A program made the translations under genes and the position numbers. Below, piece by piece: positions 47,212 through 57,749 of a stretch of 64,000 nt of DNA (its first letter is position 1; each line of letters begins with the position of its first letter). Where the stretch lies: contig NZ_SOBR01000001.1 in the NCBI RefSeq assembly GCF_004364315.1, forward strand, positions 682,578-746,577, in the 5' to 3' direction. This DNA comes from Chromohalobacter marismortui. Lineage in GTDB: Bacteria; Pseudomonadota; Gammaproteobacteria; Pseudomonadales; Halomonadaceae. Under the pieces are notes generated by a model, which was not told the origin of the DNA, searched no databases, and saw only the letters and a list, made by a program, of their open reading frames with translations.

Positions 47212-47373
47212 CGCTGCAGCGTTTTGCTCATGCACCGACACAGTCTCGGGTCATCTCGCGTCCTGGCGAGTGCCCGGGATTGTGCCGTTCATCTTCATTT
47301 CAAACGCTAACGACGTGCCATGCATGTGCTAACATGGCGCGCACATTTACAGTGAAATCGACGACTGAACTGC

Positions 47374-47835
47374 ATGCCAAGCATCAAAATTTTCGTAGGC
47401 ACCATGTACGGTGGCGCCCTCGACGTTGCCGAACAAGTGGCGCCGCTTTTCGAGCAAGTCGGCTACGACGTGACGATCGTAGAGCAACCGACCCTGAACG
47501 ACCTCGATCCCTTGCCTGATCTCGCCTTGTTCTGTGTCTCCACGACCGGTAGCGGTGACTTCCCCGGCAATTTCGTGCCCTTCGCTCGCGATCTGCGTGA
47601 ATCGCCACCTGCGCTGAATCAGTGTCGCTATGGGCTGATCGCGCTGGGCGATAGCTCCTATGGCGAGACGTTCTGCGGTGCGGGGCGTGCGCTGGATGCC
47701 TTGTTGGAGGATTTGGGCGCCCAGCGTTTGGGCGAGCGCTTGGAAGTCGATGCCATGGAGACGTTCATGGCCGATGATGCCGCCATCCCCTGGGTCGAGT
47801 CATGGATCGACGAGCAAGACTTGCAGGTTACGTGA
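47374..47835 (+). CDS. Flavodoxin-domain protein (MioC-like)
   Basis: A 153-residue FMN-binding protein. The phosphate loop is VGTMYGGALDVAEQV at residues 8-22, the first isoalloxazine loop STTGSGDFPGNF near 57, and the second GDSSYGETFCGAGRALD near 92. Such short-chain flavodoxins donate electrons, as MioC does for biotin synthase, but the partner here is unknown. Its stop overlaps the next gene (TGATG), so the two are coupled. Confidence 0.85.
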   Translation: MPSIKIFVGTMYGGALDVAEQVAPLFEQVGYDVTIVEQPTLNDLDPLPDLALFCVSTTGSGDFPGNFVPFARDLRESPPALNQCRYGLIALGDSSYGETFCGAGRALDALLEDLGAQRLGERLEVDAMETFMADDAAIPWVESWIDEQDLQVT

Positions 47836-48212
47836 TGAGCGACACGGCGGCGTCACCTTCTGCTGCACGCTTGAGCGTCATGATCGGGCTTTTGCTCGTG
47901 ACGTTGTGCTCATGGCCACGCTATCAACTGGGGGGCTATGACACTCACAGTGGTTTGCTGGCCATGGTGGCGGCGGGCTTGGCTGTCGTCATCATCGCCT
48001 ACTGGCGACGCATGACGAAAAAGCAGCGTGAGCTGTTACCTGCACGGCTCAAGTGGTTAGTCGTCGCGTTCGTGGCTGGGGGATTGATCATGGCCCTATG
48101 GCATTATGGCCTGGCAAGCGCCCGGACTGAGTGGGCAACCGTGCTGTCGCATGGTGCTACAGCGGGCTTGCTGCTTCATGCGATCTCGACAGGCTGGCGC
48201 GCTCGGCGGTGA
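47835..48212 (+). CDS. Hypothetical membrane protein coupled to the flavodoxin gene
   Basis: A 125-residue protein with four hydrophobic segments, at about residues 15-28, 40-60, 75-92 and 100-118. I do not recognise a family. It begins at an ATG overlapping the stop of the flavodoxin-domain gene, so a joint function in an electron-transfer pair at the membrane is possible. It carries no heme-binding histidine pattern that I can see. Confidence 0.6.
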   Translation: MSDTAASPSAARLSVMIGLLLVTLCSWPRYQLGGYDTHSGLLAMVAAGLAVVIIAYWRRMTKKQRELLPARLKWLVVAFVAGGLIMALWHYGLASARTEWATVLSHGATAGLLLHAISTGWRARR

Positions 48213-48262
48213 GTCTTCTCTGCACGGCGTGCTGAATCTTGAGCCGAACCTGGTTTGAACGC

Positions 48263-48293
48263 AAAACCCCCGATCTACAGGATCGGGGGTTTT
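48263..48293. terminator. Bidirectional terminator
   Basis: AAAACCCCCGATC pairs with GATCGGGGGTTTT across a 5-base loop. It serves the plus-strand membrane protein gene and the minus-strand ene-reductase gene. Confidence 0.9.
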
Positions 48294-48320
48294 CGTCTCG
48301 AGAGTATGCTCCATCCCTTG

Positions 48321-49454
48321 TCAGGATTTTTCGCGAATCATCTCTTCGCGCGCCAGGCGCGCCTGTTCCTCGGGATAGGTGGGAAAGTCCACATAGCCGC
48401 GCGCATCGCCTCCATAAAATGTGCTGGGGTCGAAATCCGCCAGGGGCCAGCCGTTTTGCATCCGCTCGACCAGATCTGGGTTCGATGTGAAATAACGACC
48501 AAACACCGGGAGGTCGATGGTGCCCTCATTCACCAGTTTTTCGGCTTCCGCCTGATCGAGGTTGCCGGCAAGCAGCAGGTTGCCCTGATAGACATCACGG
48601 AACTGGCGCAGGTAGTCGCGCGGCATCGGTGGCATGCCTTGTCCACCCTGGTCATGCAAGTGCACGTAGGCGAGGCCACGCTTGTTGAACTCACGTGCCA
48701 GATGGAGATAGGTTTCGCCGTTGTCTTCGTATTCCGGCATGTCGAACAGCGTGCCGAACGGTGACAGGCGCACCCCGACGCGCCGTGCGCCAATCATCTT
48801 GCTGACTTCATCGACGACCTCGAGCAATAGGCGGCAGCGGTTTTCGCGCGACCCGCCGTATTCGTCGTTACGGTCGTTGACGCCGGGGTTGAGGAATTGC
48901 TCGAAGAGGTAGCCGTTGGCACCGTGAATTTCGACGCCATCGAAGCCGACTTCGCGGGAATTGACCGCGGCCTGCACGAAGTCACGTACGATATCGTGTA
49001 CTTCATGGGTATCGAGACGGCGCGGCTGGCTGGCCTTGAGCATGTCCGGCTGGTCATCCTCGTTATAGCCGAAAGCCATGCCGCCCTGTTGGTCACTGGG
49101 GCCAACTGGGGAGGCGCCAGCTACTTGCACGGTCGTGTGGGATACGCGGCCCACGTGCCAGATCTGAGCGAAGAAGATCCCGCCACGTTCGTGCACGGCC
49201 CGCGTGGCCTTGGCCCACCCAGCCAACTGATCGGGGCCAAAAATGCCTGGATTGAAGAGATACCCTTGGCCTTGCCGAGAAATGGGCGTGCCTTCGGAGA
49301 TGATCAGGCCGGCGCTGGCCCGCTGACGATAATAGAGGGCACCCATCTCGGTGGGGATGTCCTCGGGCGCACGTGAGCGCGTCATGGGCGCCATCACGAT
49401 GCGATTGTTCAAACGCGTGCCATTGAGATCGAAAGGTTCGAAAAGTGAAGCCAT
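48321..49454 (-). CDS. Old Yellow Enzyme family alkene reductase
   Basis: A 377-residue FMN-dependent TIM-barrel reductase that reduces activated double bonds, quinones or nitro compounds with NAD(P)H. Near the N-terminus NRIVMAPMTRSRA binds FMN, FFAQIWHVGRVSH is near residue 95, GVEIHGANGYLFEQFLNPG near 180 holds substrate- and FMN-binding residues, and NDEYGGSRENRCR follows. AAGGAG precedes the ATG at 49454; an upstream frame is not supported. The sequence is of the NemA type. It stands alone, likely as a stress or detoxification gene. Confidence 0.92.
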   Translation of the reverse strand: MASLFEPFDLNGTRLNNRIVMAPMTRSRAPEDIPTEMGALYYRQRASAGLIISEGTPISRQGQGYLFNPGIFGPDQLAGWAKATRAVHERGGIFFAQIWHVGRVSHTTVQVAGASPVGPSDQQGGMAFGYNEDDQPDMLKASQPRRLDTHEVHDIVRDFVQAAVNSREVGFDGVEIHGANGYLFEQFLNPGVNDRNDEYGGSRENRCRLLLEVVDEVSKMIGARRVGVRLSPFGTLFDMPEYEDNGETYLHLAREFNKRGLAYVHLHDQGGQGMPPMPRDYLRQFRDVYQGNLLLAGNLDQAEAEKLVNEGTIDLPVFGRYFTSNPDLVERMQNGWPLADFDPSTFYGGDARGYVDFPTYPEEQARLAREEMIREKS

Positions 49455-49638
49455 GCGGCGCTCTCCTTGCAGGCAGGCGGTAAATAAAAGAAAACGCGGG
49501 CCACCGCTGGGGCCCGCGAACACCGAATAGTCTAGAACTCTGTTAGCATTTTAACAATTGCGTGAATCGATCAACCTCATAAGCGACATATATAGAGACT
49601 GACGCTATCGTTGCCATGCGGCGTCGTTGGTGTCGGAC

Positions 49639-51003
49639 TCAGCCCAGCGTATAACAGGGGACGTATTCACTGCCGGGGAGTTTCATGCGCTCCTGGGCCA
49701 CGAACGACGTCAAAAGTGCATCGAGGCGTGACATCAAGTCCGGTTCGGCATGCAAACGAAAGGGGCCGTGCTCTTCGATGGCACGTATGCCTTCTTCCTT
49801 GACGTTGCCGGCGACGATGCCCGAAAAAGCGCGCCGCAGGTTTGCCGCGAGTTCATGCACCGGCTGTTCGCGATGCAAGGCGAGCTCGGCCATGCTGTCG
49901 TGGGTGGGCTCGAAAGGCAGTTGAAATCCGGTGTCGACATTGAGCCGCCAATTGAAATAGAAGGCGTCGTTCTGGCTGCGTCGAAATGCGGCTACATCGT
50001 CCACGCCTCGACGCATGGCACGCCCGACCTCAGCGGGATTGTCGATGATGATCCGATAACGGTCACGGGCTTTCTCACCCAGGGTGAAGGCCAGGAATTC
50101 GTCGATACGCTTGAAGTAATCGGCACTGTCGCTGGGGCCGGTAAAGACGATCGGGAAGGGGATATCGGCGTTGTCCGGATGCAGCAGAATGCCCAGCAAA
50201 TAAAGGATTTCCTCGGCAGTTCCCACGCCGCCGGGAAAGATCACGATGCCGTGCCCGGCGCGTACGAAGGCCTCGAGACGCTTCTCGATGTCCGGCATGA
50301 TGACCAGCTCGTTGACGATGGGGTTGGGCGATTCCGCGGCGATGATGCCAGGCTCGGAAATGCCCAGGTAACGACCATCATGACGGCGCTGTTTGGCATG
50401 CGCGACATTAGCGCCCTTCATGGGACCTTTCATGGCACCGGGGCCGCATCCCGTGCAGATGTCGAGATCGCGCAGCCCGAGGTGATAACCCACGTCCTTG
50501 CTGTAATCGTACTCCTCGCGGGTGATGGAATGCCCACCCCAGCACACTACGAGGCTGGGTTCGCGTGACGCTTTCAGCGTGCCGGCGTTACGCAGGATAT
50601 GAAAAACGGCATTGGTGATGCCTTCGCCGCGTTGGAGATCGAATTTGGGGGTGTGCTGGATTTCGTTGTGAACATAGACGATGTCGCGCAGCACGGCGGA
50701 AAGATGCTCGCGAATCCCGCGGATCATTTGTCCATCGACGAAGGCGCTGTGCGGGGCGTTGTCGAGTTTGAGGCGGATGCCACGATCTTGCTGCAATACT
50801 TCGATTTCGAAGTCGTGGTGCGCCTGCATGAGCGCGCGGCTGTCATCGGTGGGGTTTCCGCAATTGAGCACGGCTAGCGAGCAGCGTTTCAACAGATCGT
50901 GCAGGCCGTTGGCGGAGGTGCCCCGCAGGCGGTTGACCTCTTGCTGCGAAAGGACTTCCAGGCTCCCTTCGGGAGAAATGATGGTGGAAAGCTTCTGGGG
51001 CAT
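49639..51003 (-). CDS. ppnN: Pyrimidine/purine nucleotide 5'-monophosphate nucleosidase
   Basis: A 454-residue protein, the same length as E. coli PpnN (YgdH). The central LOG-type domain has TGCGPGAMKGPMKGAN near residue 185 and the phosphate/catalytic motif FPGGVGTAEEILYLLG near 260. It cleaves nucleoside monophosphates to base and ribose-5-phosphate for salvage and is stimulated by (p)ppGpp in E. coli. Flanking N- and C-terminal domains make it longer than plain LOG proteins. A good minus-strand promoter lies at 51171-51199. Confidence 0.94.
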   Translation of the reverse strand: MPQKLSTIISPEGSLEVLSQQEVNRLRGTSANGLHDLLKRCSLAVLNCGNPTDDSRALMQAHHDFEIEVLQQDRGIRLKLDNAPHSAFVDGQMIRGIREHLSAVLRDIVYVHNEIQHTPKFDLQRGEGITNAVFHILRNAGTLKASREPSLVVCWGGHSITREEYDYSKDVGYHLGLRDLDICTGCGPGAMKGPMKGANVAHAKQRRHDGRYLGISEPGIIAAESPNPIVNELVIMPDIEKRLEAFVRAGHGIVIFPGGVGTAEEILYLLGILLHPDNADIPFPIVFTGPSDSADYFKRIDEFLAFTLGEKARDRYRIIIDNPAEVGRAMRRGVDDVAAFRRSQNDAFYFNWRLNVDTGFQLPFEPTHDSMAELALHREQPVHELAANLRRAFSGIVAGNVKEEGIRAIEEHGPFRLHAEPDLMSRLDALLTSFVAQERMKLPGSEYVPCYTLG

Positions 51004-51305
51004 TAACGCATCCTGGTGGCGGCCCGAGGCCGAAGGAAAATCTCAGCATGAGGGGCGGGCGGCCGGCCATTGACGCGTCATGCGTGAGGTCCGTGCGTGG
51101 CGCTGTCCAGATGCTGATTCAGGATGCGATGCTAACACGCGATCCTCGGTCACGCAGCGGTGTGCGGCGGTGCATAATTTGCTATGATGACATTATCAAA
51201 AACTCCGGAGCCACGGTTATTGCCACGCTAACCTTCGTTGATCGTGTCATGGCTTTGGTACCCTGAGCAGCCGCCCCGAAACGCCAGCCGGTGGACCCTC
51301 ACTTC
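51004..51305. other. Divergent intergenic region between ppnN and a LysR gene
   Basis: This 302-base stretch has no credible gene. It holds the ppnN promoter and presumably the LysR promoter. I see no strong inverted repeat of T-N11-A type. Confidence 0.6.
51171..51199 (-). promoter_or_regulatory. Sigma-70-type promoter of ppnN
   Basis: On the minus strand TTGATA and TATGCA are separated by exactly 17 bases, a near-consensus pair about 170 bases upstream of the ppnN start. Confidence 0.5.
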
Positions 51306-52229
51306 ATGTTCAACGCGCAATATTTCCGAACTTTCATCACGCTTGTCGAAACGGGTAGCTTCACGCATACCGCACGCAAGCTGGAAATGACCCAGCCCGG
51401 GGTCAGTCAGCATATACGCAAGCTGGAACGCTACCTGGACAAGTCTCTGCTGCAGCGGCACGGGCGTCGTTTCACGCTGACCGAGGCGGGCCGACGTGCG
51501 TATGACTATTCCGTCAAGCTGTTTGCGGAGCATGAACAGTTTCGTCACTCGCTGGACAACGATTCGCCGGACACCGGAGAGTGCCGCGTGGCATCGCCGG
51601 GCAGCGTGGGGCTGATGTTCTACCCGTTCATTCTGGGCTATCAGCAGATGCACCCGGGGCTGACGGTGACGTATGATTTTGCCTTCAACGGCGAGATCGT
51701 CGACGCGGTACTCGCCGGGCGTTTCGACGTAGGCATCGTCACTGACATCACCAAACATCCCGATCTCAATTTCGAGCCTTGGCATCAGGAGCCGCTATGC
51801 CTGGTGGTCCCGGCGGACTTCGCCGGCACCACGATCAGCGAGCTCATGGCGTTGGGCTTCATGAACTATTCCGACGGCATCAATAACGCCAGCTTGCTAT
51901 TGCGGCGCAATTTTGCCGGGGAATTCCGCTCGATGAGCCACTTTCCACAGCAAGGCTTCTCCAACGAGATCAGCATGGTGCTTGACGCGGTGGCGCGTGG
52001 ACTGGGCTTCACCGTGATCCCGCGGACCGTACTCGAGACGTCGCCCTGGCAGCGTCAGGTCAAGGAGTTGCCCGTGACTGAACCGGTATACGAAATGTTG
52101 TATGTCGTGACCAAGCGTGGCGTCGAGATGCCGCGGCGTTACGAGCAATTGCTTGGCGAGTTTCGCTTGCAGCGCCGCAATGTACTCTATGGGTATGCCG
52201 AGGCACCGCCGCTCGAGGATGGCGTCTGA
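51306..52229 (+). CDS. LysR-family transcriptional regulator
   Basis: A 307-residue regulator with helix-turn-helix at about residues 4-62 (FITLVETGSFTHTARKLEMT, then QPGVSQHIRKLERYLD) and a standard effector-binding domain. I chose the ATG at 51306; a GTG 15 bases earlier is possible. It is divergent from ppnN but separated by 302 bases, so a link is uncertain. It ends before a very strong terminator shared with gcvP. The target is unknown. Confidence 0.87.
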   Translation: MFNAQYFRTFITLVETGSFTHTARKLEMTQPGVSQHIRKLERYLDKSLLQRHGRRFTLTEAGRRAYDYSVKLFAEHEQFRHSLDNDSPDTGECRVASPGSVGLMFYPFILGYQQMHPGLTVTYDFAFNGEIVDAVLAGRFDVGIVTDITKHPDLNFEPWHQEPLCLVVPADFAGTTISELMALGFMNYSDGINNASLLLRRNFAGEFRSMSHFPQQGFSNEISMVLDAVARGLGFTVIPRTVLETSPWQRQVKELPVTEPVYEMLYVVTKRGVEMPRRYEQLLGEFRLQRRNVLYGYAEAPPLEDGV

Positions 52230-52261
52230 CGGCAAGTAGCCGAGTGTGACGACCGCGACTC

Positions 52262-52300
52262 AAACGGCCCCACCAAGGTGCGTCTTGGTGGGGCCGTTTT
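52262..52300. terminator. Strong bidirectional terminator between LysR and gcvP
   Basis: AAACGGCCCCACCAAG pairs perfectly with CTTGGTGGGGCCGTTT (16 pairs, 6-base loop), with A and T runs on each side. Confidence 0.95.
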
Positions 52301-52328
52301 GCTATGGCGTCGTGGGCGCTAATCGAGC

Positions 52329-55229
52329 TCAGTCGCCGTCGCGATATGCCTCGATGGGCGGGCAACTGCAGATGAGGTTGCGGTCACCATGAACGTTGTC
52401 GACGCGATTGACCGTCGGCCAATACTTGGCGGCTTTGGTGGCCTCGGTGGGAAAGGCGCCCAGTTCACGCGAATACGGCCGTCCCCAGTCGTCGGCCATC
52501 AAGTCGGCCTGCGTGTGCGGCGCCATGGACAAGGGATTGTTATCCGCGGGCCATTCCCCGGTTTCCACGCGCCGAATTTCGTCACGAATGGCGATCATGG
52601 CATCGCAGAAGCGGTCGATTTCATAGCGCGATTCCGATTCGGTCGGCTCGACCATCAAGGTGCCGGCCACGGGGAAGGACATCGTCGGGGCGTGGAAGCC
52701 ATAGTCCATCAAGCGCTTGGCGATGTCTTCCTCGCTAATGCCAGAAGCCGTCTTGAGCGAACGGACATCCAGAATGCATTCATGGGCGACGGTGCCGTTA
52801 CGGCCTTTATAAAGCACCGGGTAGTGTGCCTCGAGACGCTTGGCGATGTAGTTGGCATTGAGTATTGCCAGCTCTGTGGCGCGTTTCATGCCGCGCCCGC
52901 CCATCATTTTGATATAGGCCCAGGAGATCGGCAGGATCGACGCCGAGCCGTAGGCCGCCGCCGAGACCGCGCCGGAAGCCGTGTCGACACCCGGCAGAGG
53001 CGTGATGACATGGTTGGGCACGAACGCGGCTAGATGTGCCTTGACACCGATGGGCCCCATGCCGGGACCGCCGCCGCCATGTGGAATGCAGAATGTCTTG
53101 TGCAGGTTGAGGTGCGACACGTCACCGCCGAAATCCCCTGGTCGGCAGAGTCCGACCTGGGCGTTCATGTTGGCGCCGTCGATATACACCTGGCCACCGT
53201 TGTCGTGCACGATACGGCAGGCTTCGCTGATGCTTTCCTCGAACACGCCGTGCGTCGACGGGTAGGTGAGCATGATCGCCGATAGCGCGTCGCGGTGCTT
53301 GTCGGCCTTGCTGCGCAGGTCGTCGATATCGATGTTGCCGTCGTTGTCGCATTCGACCACGACGACCTTCATCTGTGCCATGGCGGCAGACGCCGGGTTG
53401 GTGCCGTGGGCCGAGCTGGGAATCAGGCAAATATCGCGATGACCTTGACCTTGTGATTTCTGGTAGCGCCGAATGGCGACCAGGCCCGCGTACTCACCCT
53501 GTGCGCCGGAGTTGGGCTGCATGGAAATCGTGTCGTAGCCCGTGATCTCGACGAGAAATGCCGAGAGCTCGTCGATCATCTGCTTGTAACCGGCGACTTG
53601 ATCCTGAGGCGCGAAGGGGTGGATATGGGCGAATTCCGGCCAGCTGATGGGAATCATTTCACTGGTGGCATTGAGCTTCATGGTGCATGAGCCCAAGGGA
53701 ATCATGGCGTGGGTAAGCGAGAGATCCTTGTTCTCGAGGCGCTTGAGGTAACGCAGCATCTCGGTTTCGCTGCGATAGCGCTTGAACGTGGGGTGGGAGA
53801 GAAAACCGCTTTCCCGTGCGCAAGCGGTGGGGATGCCGGTCATGCCCTGAGCGTGAACATGGTGATCGAGCTCGCGTACCGACAGTCCATGTTCGTCACC
53901 CAGCAACACGTCGAACAGTGTGGCGACGTCGGCCGCCGTGGTGGTCTCGTCGAGGCTGATACCGATATGGCCATTGGTGTCGTAGCGCAGGTTGATTTCG
54001 TGCGCCATGCTGCGGCCGTGCACCTGGCCGTGATCGAGCCCCGCCAGGGTGAGCGTGTCGAACCAGCTGTCGTGGACGAGTGTCACGCCGTGGCGTTTGA
54101 GCCCCTCGGCGAGAATGGTCGTCAGGCGATGGATCCGCGTGGCGATGGTGCGCAGCCCCTCGGCACCGTGATAGACCGCATAGAAGCCGGCGATGTTGGC
54201 GAGCAATGCCTGAGCGGTACAGATGTTGGAGGTCGCTTTCTCGCGGCGGATATGCTGTTCGCGCGTTTGCATGGCCATGCGCAAGGCGCGCTGACCGCGG
54301 CTATCCTTGGAAACACCGATGATGCGTCCGGGCAGCGAGCGCTTGAGGGCGTCGCTAGCGGCGAAAAACGCCGCATGCGGGCCGCCGTATCCCATGGGCA
54401 CACCGAAACGCTGGGAACTGCCCACGACGATATCCGCGCCCAGGGCGCCGGGTTCCTTGAGTAGTACCAGGCTCATCAGGTCAGTGGCGACACAGGTCAT
54501 GATGCGCCGTTGTCGGGCCGCTTCGAGTTGTTCTGCGAGATCGCGCACTTCCCCGGTGGCTCCCGGATATTGCAGCAATGCGCCGAAGACCTCGTGATCG
54601 GCCAGCGTTTCGGCGGGCGCGACGATGAGCTCGAAACCGAAATAGGCGGCGCGGGTACGCAGGACATCGAGGGTCTGGGGCAGCACATCGTCTGCCACGA
54701 AGAAGCGCTCGGTCTTGGCCTTCTTGTTGGCGCGACGGCACAGGGCCATGGCTTCAGCAGCAGCCGTCGCCTCGTCGAGCAGGGACGCGTTGGCGATCGG
54801 CATGCCGGTCAAGTCCATGACCACTTGCTGGAAGTTCAGCAGGCCTTCCAGGCGTCCTTGGGCGATTTCTGGCTGATAGGGGGTGTAAGCCGTGTACCAG
54901 CCGGGGTTCTCCAGCACGTTGCGCTGGATCACGGCGGGTAGATGCGTGGGATAGTAGCCTTGGCCGATGTAGTTCTTGAAGGTCTTGTTCTGACGTGCCA
55001 ACTGCTTGAGATAGGTCAGCGCTTCCGCTTCGCCACGCGGCTCTTCCAAGGAGAGTGGGCGTTCCAGCCGGATATCGCTGGGAAGCGTCTTGAGCATCAA
55101 CGATTCGATATCGGGAAGGCCCAATGTCGCCAGCATGTGCTGGACATCGTCCTCGTCAGGCCCGTTGTGGCGCGTCAAGAAGTCGTCGTGATTGGCCAGT
55201 TCGGCCAGGCTGCGGTTGTCGTTTGCCAT
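52329..55229 (-). CDS. gcvP: Glycine dehydrogenase (decarboxylating), P protein
   Basis: A 966-residue single-chain P protein, full length for gammaproteobacteria. It decarboxylates glycine with pyridoxal phosphate and passes the aminomethyl group to the lipoyl arm of GcvH. The pyridoxal lysine lies in [19 protein letters not shown] near residue 710. The N-terminal half keeps [16 protein letters not shown] and [35 protein letters not shown] marks the second half. It follows gcvH by 108 bases on the same strand. Confidence 0.97.
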   Translation of the reverse strand: MANDNRSLAELANHDDFLTRHNGPDEDDVQHMLATLGLPDIESLMLKTLPSDIRLERPLSLEEPRGEAEALTYLKQLARQNKTFKNYIGQGYYPTHLPAVIQRNVLENPGWYTAYTPYQPEIAQGRLEGLLNFQQVVMDLTGMPIANASLLDEATAAAEAMALCRRANKKAKTERFFVADDVLPQTLDVLRTRAAYFGFELIVAPAETLADHEVFGALLQYPGATGEVRDLAEQLEAARQRRIMTCVATDLMSLVLLKEPGALGADIVVGSSQRFGVPMGYGGPHAAFFAASDALKRSLPGRIIGVSKDSRGQRALRMAMQTREQHIRREKATSNICTAQALLANIAGFYAVYHGAEGLRTIATRIHRLTTILAEGLKRHGVTLVHDSWFDTLTLAGLDHGQVHGRSMAHEINLRYDTNGHIGISLDETTTAADVATLFDVLLGDEHGLSVRELDHHVHAQGMTGIPTACARESGFLSHPTFKRYRSETEMLRYLKRLENKDLSLTHAMIPLGSCTMKLNATSEMIPISWPEFAHIHPFAPQDQVAGYKQMIDELSAFLVEITGYDTISMQPNSGAQGEYAGLVAIRRYQKSQGQGHRDICLIPSSAHGTNPASAAMAQMKVVVVECDNDGNIDIDDLRSKADKHRDALSAIMLTYPSTHGVFEESISEACRIVHDNGGQVYIDGANMNAQVGLCRPGDFGGDVSHLNLHKTFCIPHGGGGPGMGPIGVKAHLAAFVPNHVITPLPGVDTASGAVSAAAYGSASILPISWAYIKMMGGRGMKRATELAILNANYIAKRLEAHYPVLYKGRNGTVAHECILDVRSLKTASGISEEDIAKRLMDYGFHAPTMSFPVAGTLMVEPTESESRYEIDRFCDAMIAIRDEIRRVETGEWPADNNPLSMAPHTQADLMADDWGRPYSRELGAFPTEATKAAKYWPTVNRVDNVHGDRNLICSCPPIEAYRDGD

Positions 55230-55337
55230 GAAAGCCTCAAGCGGTGGCGGGCGGTCGAGCCCGGTTCGACACGAAGCGGCGACACGTAACGCTTAGGGCC
55301 GCCGACAGAACAAGACACGTTCGACGTACGAGGCGCG

Positions 55338-55733
55338 TCAGCCTTCCTCGGCGCTGACGAGTGCGTCATACGCAGTGGCATCGAGCAGTGCATCGAGCGC
55401 GTCGGGTTCGGCGAGCTTGAGCTTGATGATCCAGCCGTCCTCATAAGGGTTGTCGTTGACGGCTTCCGGAGCGTCCTCGAGTGATTCATTGACGGCGACG
55501 ATTTCACCGCTCAGCGGTAAGTAGAGGTCGGAAGCGGCCTTGACGGATTCGATGACACCAAATTCTTCGCCGGCATCGAGTTGCCGGCCCGTTTCAGGGA
55601 GCTCGACGAAGACGACGTCTCCCAGGGATTCCTGGGCATGATCGGTGATGCCGATCGTGACAGTGCCGTCGTTGTTATCGAGGACCCATTCGTGGCTGTC
55701 GGTATAGCGAAGGTTGGCAGGGATGTGGCTCAT
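55338..55733 (-). CDS. gcvH: Glycine cleavage system H protein
   Basis: A 131-residue lipoyl carrier that shuttles the aminomethyl group between P and T proteins. HEWV at residues 14-17 is the typical opening; the lipoylated lysine is K65 in the motif [16 protein letters not shown]. Length is normal. It is the first gene of a gcvH-gcvP operon whose promoter must lie in the 577-base gap toward the symporter gene. Confidence 0.96.
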   Translation of the reverse strand: MSHIPANLRYTDSHEWVLDNNDGTVTIGITDHAQESLGDVVFVELPETGRQLDAGEEFGVIESVKAASDLYLPLSGEIVAVNESLEDAPEAVNDNPYEDGWIIKLKLAEPDALDALLDATAYDALVSAEEG

Positions 55734-56310
55734 CGTTATTTTCCTATACGAAAAGATTTTCTGATTTGGGGAATGTGAGTGCCATTATGCCTCATTGATT
55801 CGCCCTTGGCATCGTCGTCATGCAATTCTTCATGCCATTTGGCTCGACCGCTCACTAAGGGTGGACAGGATAGCGACGAGCGTCCAGCAAAAAGCCATGC
55901 TGCCTATAAGCTCGCGCATGTGGTGGACCTCAGGCACAGTCCCTCGCATGGCTGTGATGAGCTCGCGCATGAGGGGCGCCCACGTGCATCGAAAGTGCAG
56001 CGGCTAGCCAGCGGTTCAGAGAGGGCAAGGCGCGATGTCTTGCGGTTGCCAAGCCAAGAGACAGCGATTAGCCTGCGTTTCTAATAAGAAACTTGTTGTG
56101 CTCGTGTCTTTGCCTGCATGACGGTGCGAGTAAGCGACGAGATTTCTGTTCATAGCACTTGATGCGTCATGTTGTTCTGTTAGTATGGCGAAATGCCAAG
56201 CTGATCCGCTAAAGTCCAGAGGGGGCTGGCGGTTATCTTTTTGAATCAATGCAATCGACGACAGTGCAGACTCTGCGCTGGATAACAACAAATGTCTGGG
56301 AGGACATCTC
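55734..56310. other. 577-base intergenic region between gcvH and the symporter gene
   Basis: The region has no convincing gene. It must hold divergent promoters. AGCTCGCGCATG occurs twice, at 55909-55920 and 55960-55971. I looked for the conserved cores of a glycine riboswitch on both strands and did not find them. The part nearest the symporter is AT-richer than the surroundings. Confidence 0.55.
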
Positions 56311-57696
56311 GTGGAAACACTCAATGCGGTATTCAGCGCCATCAATAATGTCGTATGGGGCCCCTTGATGCTCATCTTGCTGTTGGGGGTGGGGGTCTAT
56401 CTACAGTTGGGGCTCAAGCTGCTGCCCATTCGCAAATTGGGCGCGGGGTTCGGCCTGCTCTGGAAAGGACGTAAAGCCGAGAAGGGCGATGAGGATGAGG
56501 GGGAAATTTCTCCCTTCAATGCGTTGATGACATCGCTTTCGGCCACCGTGGGTACCGGTAACATCGCGGGGGTCGCCACTGCCATCTTCCTGGGGGGACC
56601 CGGCGCCGTGTTCTGGATGTGGATAACGGCACTGGTAGGCATGGCGACGAAGTTTTCTGAAGCGGTATTGGCGGTGCGCTATCGCGAGGTCGATGCGGCC
56701 GGTGATCACGTTGGCGGGCCGATGTATTACATCCGCAACGGGCTGGGCAAAAAATGGGCCTGGCTAGGGGGATTGTTTGCCTTTTTCGGGGCGGTGGCCG
56801 CCTTCGGGATCGGCAATACCGTGCAGTCCAACTCGGTCGCCGATGGCCTCAGTGAATCACTGGGCATGCCCCATTGGCTGACCGGTGTGATCATCATGTT
56901 GCTGGCAGGCGCGGTGATTCTCGGTGGGATCAAGCGTATAGCCAAGGTGGCCGGCAAGCTGGTGCCGGTCATGGCGATCGCCTATATCATCTGTGGCTTG
57001 TTGGTGCTGATCATCAATATCGAGCATGTCGGCGCCGCGCTGGGATTGATTTTCGGCCATGCCTTTACGCCGGTGTCCGCCGCGGGCGGGTTTGCAGGCG
57101 CCGCCGTGGCCAAGGCGATTCAATATGGCGTGGCACGTGGCGTGTTTTCCAATGAAGCGGGACTGGGCAGTGCACCGATCGCCCATGCGGCGGCACAGAC
57201 CAAGAACCCGGTTCGCCAAGGGCTCGTGGCGATGCTGGGAACGTTCATCGATACCATTATCGTGTGCTCGATCACTGCGTTGGCGATCTTGACCAGCACC
57301 GAGTGGACATCCGGTGAAACCGGTGCGGCGTTGACCGCAATGGCCTTCGACGGTGCGCTTCCCGGCATCGGTCAGTATGTGGTGTCCTTTGCGCTGGCGG
57401 TGTTCGCTTTCACGACCATCCTGGGGTGGGCTTTCTATGGTGAAAAGTGCTTCGAATATCTGTTCGGTGTCGCATCGATCAAGATCTACCGGGTGGTTTA
57501 TATTCTGGCGATTCTCGTCGGGGCCGTCGCGCCACTGGATTTCGTCTGGCTCATGGCCAGCGTCTTCAATGCCATGATGGCGATTCCCAACCTGATTGCC
57601 TTGGCCCTTCTTTCTCCGGTGGTCTTCAAGCTCACCAGCGATCACTTTGCCGGCAAGACCGTCTTGCCCGGTGAAGATTTGGACGATAAACGCTGA
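56311..57696 (+). CDS. Sodium:alanine/glycine symporter (AGCS family)
   Basis: A 461-residue transporter with about 10-11 spans. TVGTGNIAGVATAIFLGGPGAVFW near residue 75 and the later NEAGLGSAPIAHAAA near 280 are AGCS hallmarks that line the substrate and sodium sites. Translation starts at GTG 56311, with GGGAGG eight bases upstream. It lies between gcvH-gcvP and gcvT, so glycine is the likely substrate, feeding the cleavage system; alanine is also carried by family members. gcvT follows after 53 bases. Confidence 0.92.
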   Translation: METLNAVFSAINNVVWGPLMLILLLGVGVYLQLGLKLLPIRKLGAGFGLLWKGRKAEKGDEDEGEISPFNALMTSLSATVGTGNIAGVATAIFLGGPGAVFWMWITALVGMATKFSEAVLAVRYREVDAAGDHVGGPMYYIRNGLGKKWAWLGGLFAFFGAVAAFGIGNTVQSNSVADGLSESLGMPHWLTGVIIMLLAGAVILGGIKRIAKVAGKLVPVMAIAYIICGLLVLIINIEHVGAALGLIFGHAFTPVSAAGGFAGAAVAKAIQYGVARGVFSNEAGLGSAPIAHAAAQTKNPVRQGLVAMLGTFIDTIIVCSITALAILTSTEWTSGETGAALTAMAFDGALPGIGQYVVSFALAVFAFTTILGWAFYGEKCFEYLFGVASIKIYRVVYILAILVGAVAPLDFVWLMASVFNAMMAIPNLIALALLSPVVFKLTSDHFAGKTVLPGEDLDDKR

Positions 57697-57749
57697 CCAA
57701 TCTCGGGGCGACGGGGCGTCGCCCCTTCATGGATAACGACGAGGAAGCG

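Noticed and set aside
55734-56310. Glycine riboswitch upstream of gcvH or the symporter
   Set aside because: I looked for the conserved glycine aptamer cores on both strands by eye and saw none. A covariance search would settle it.
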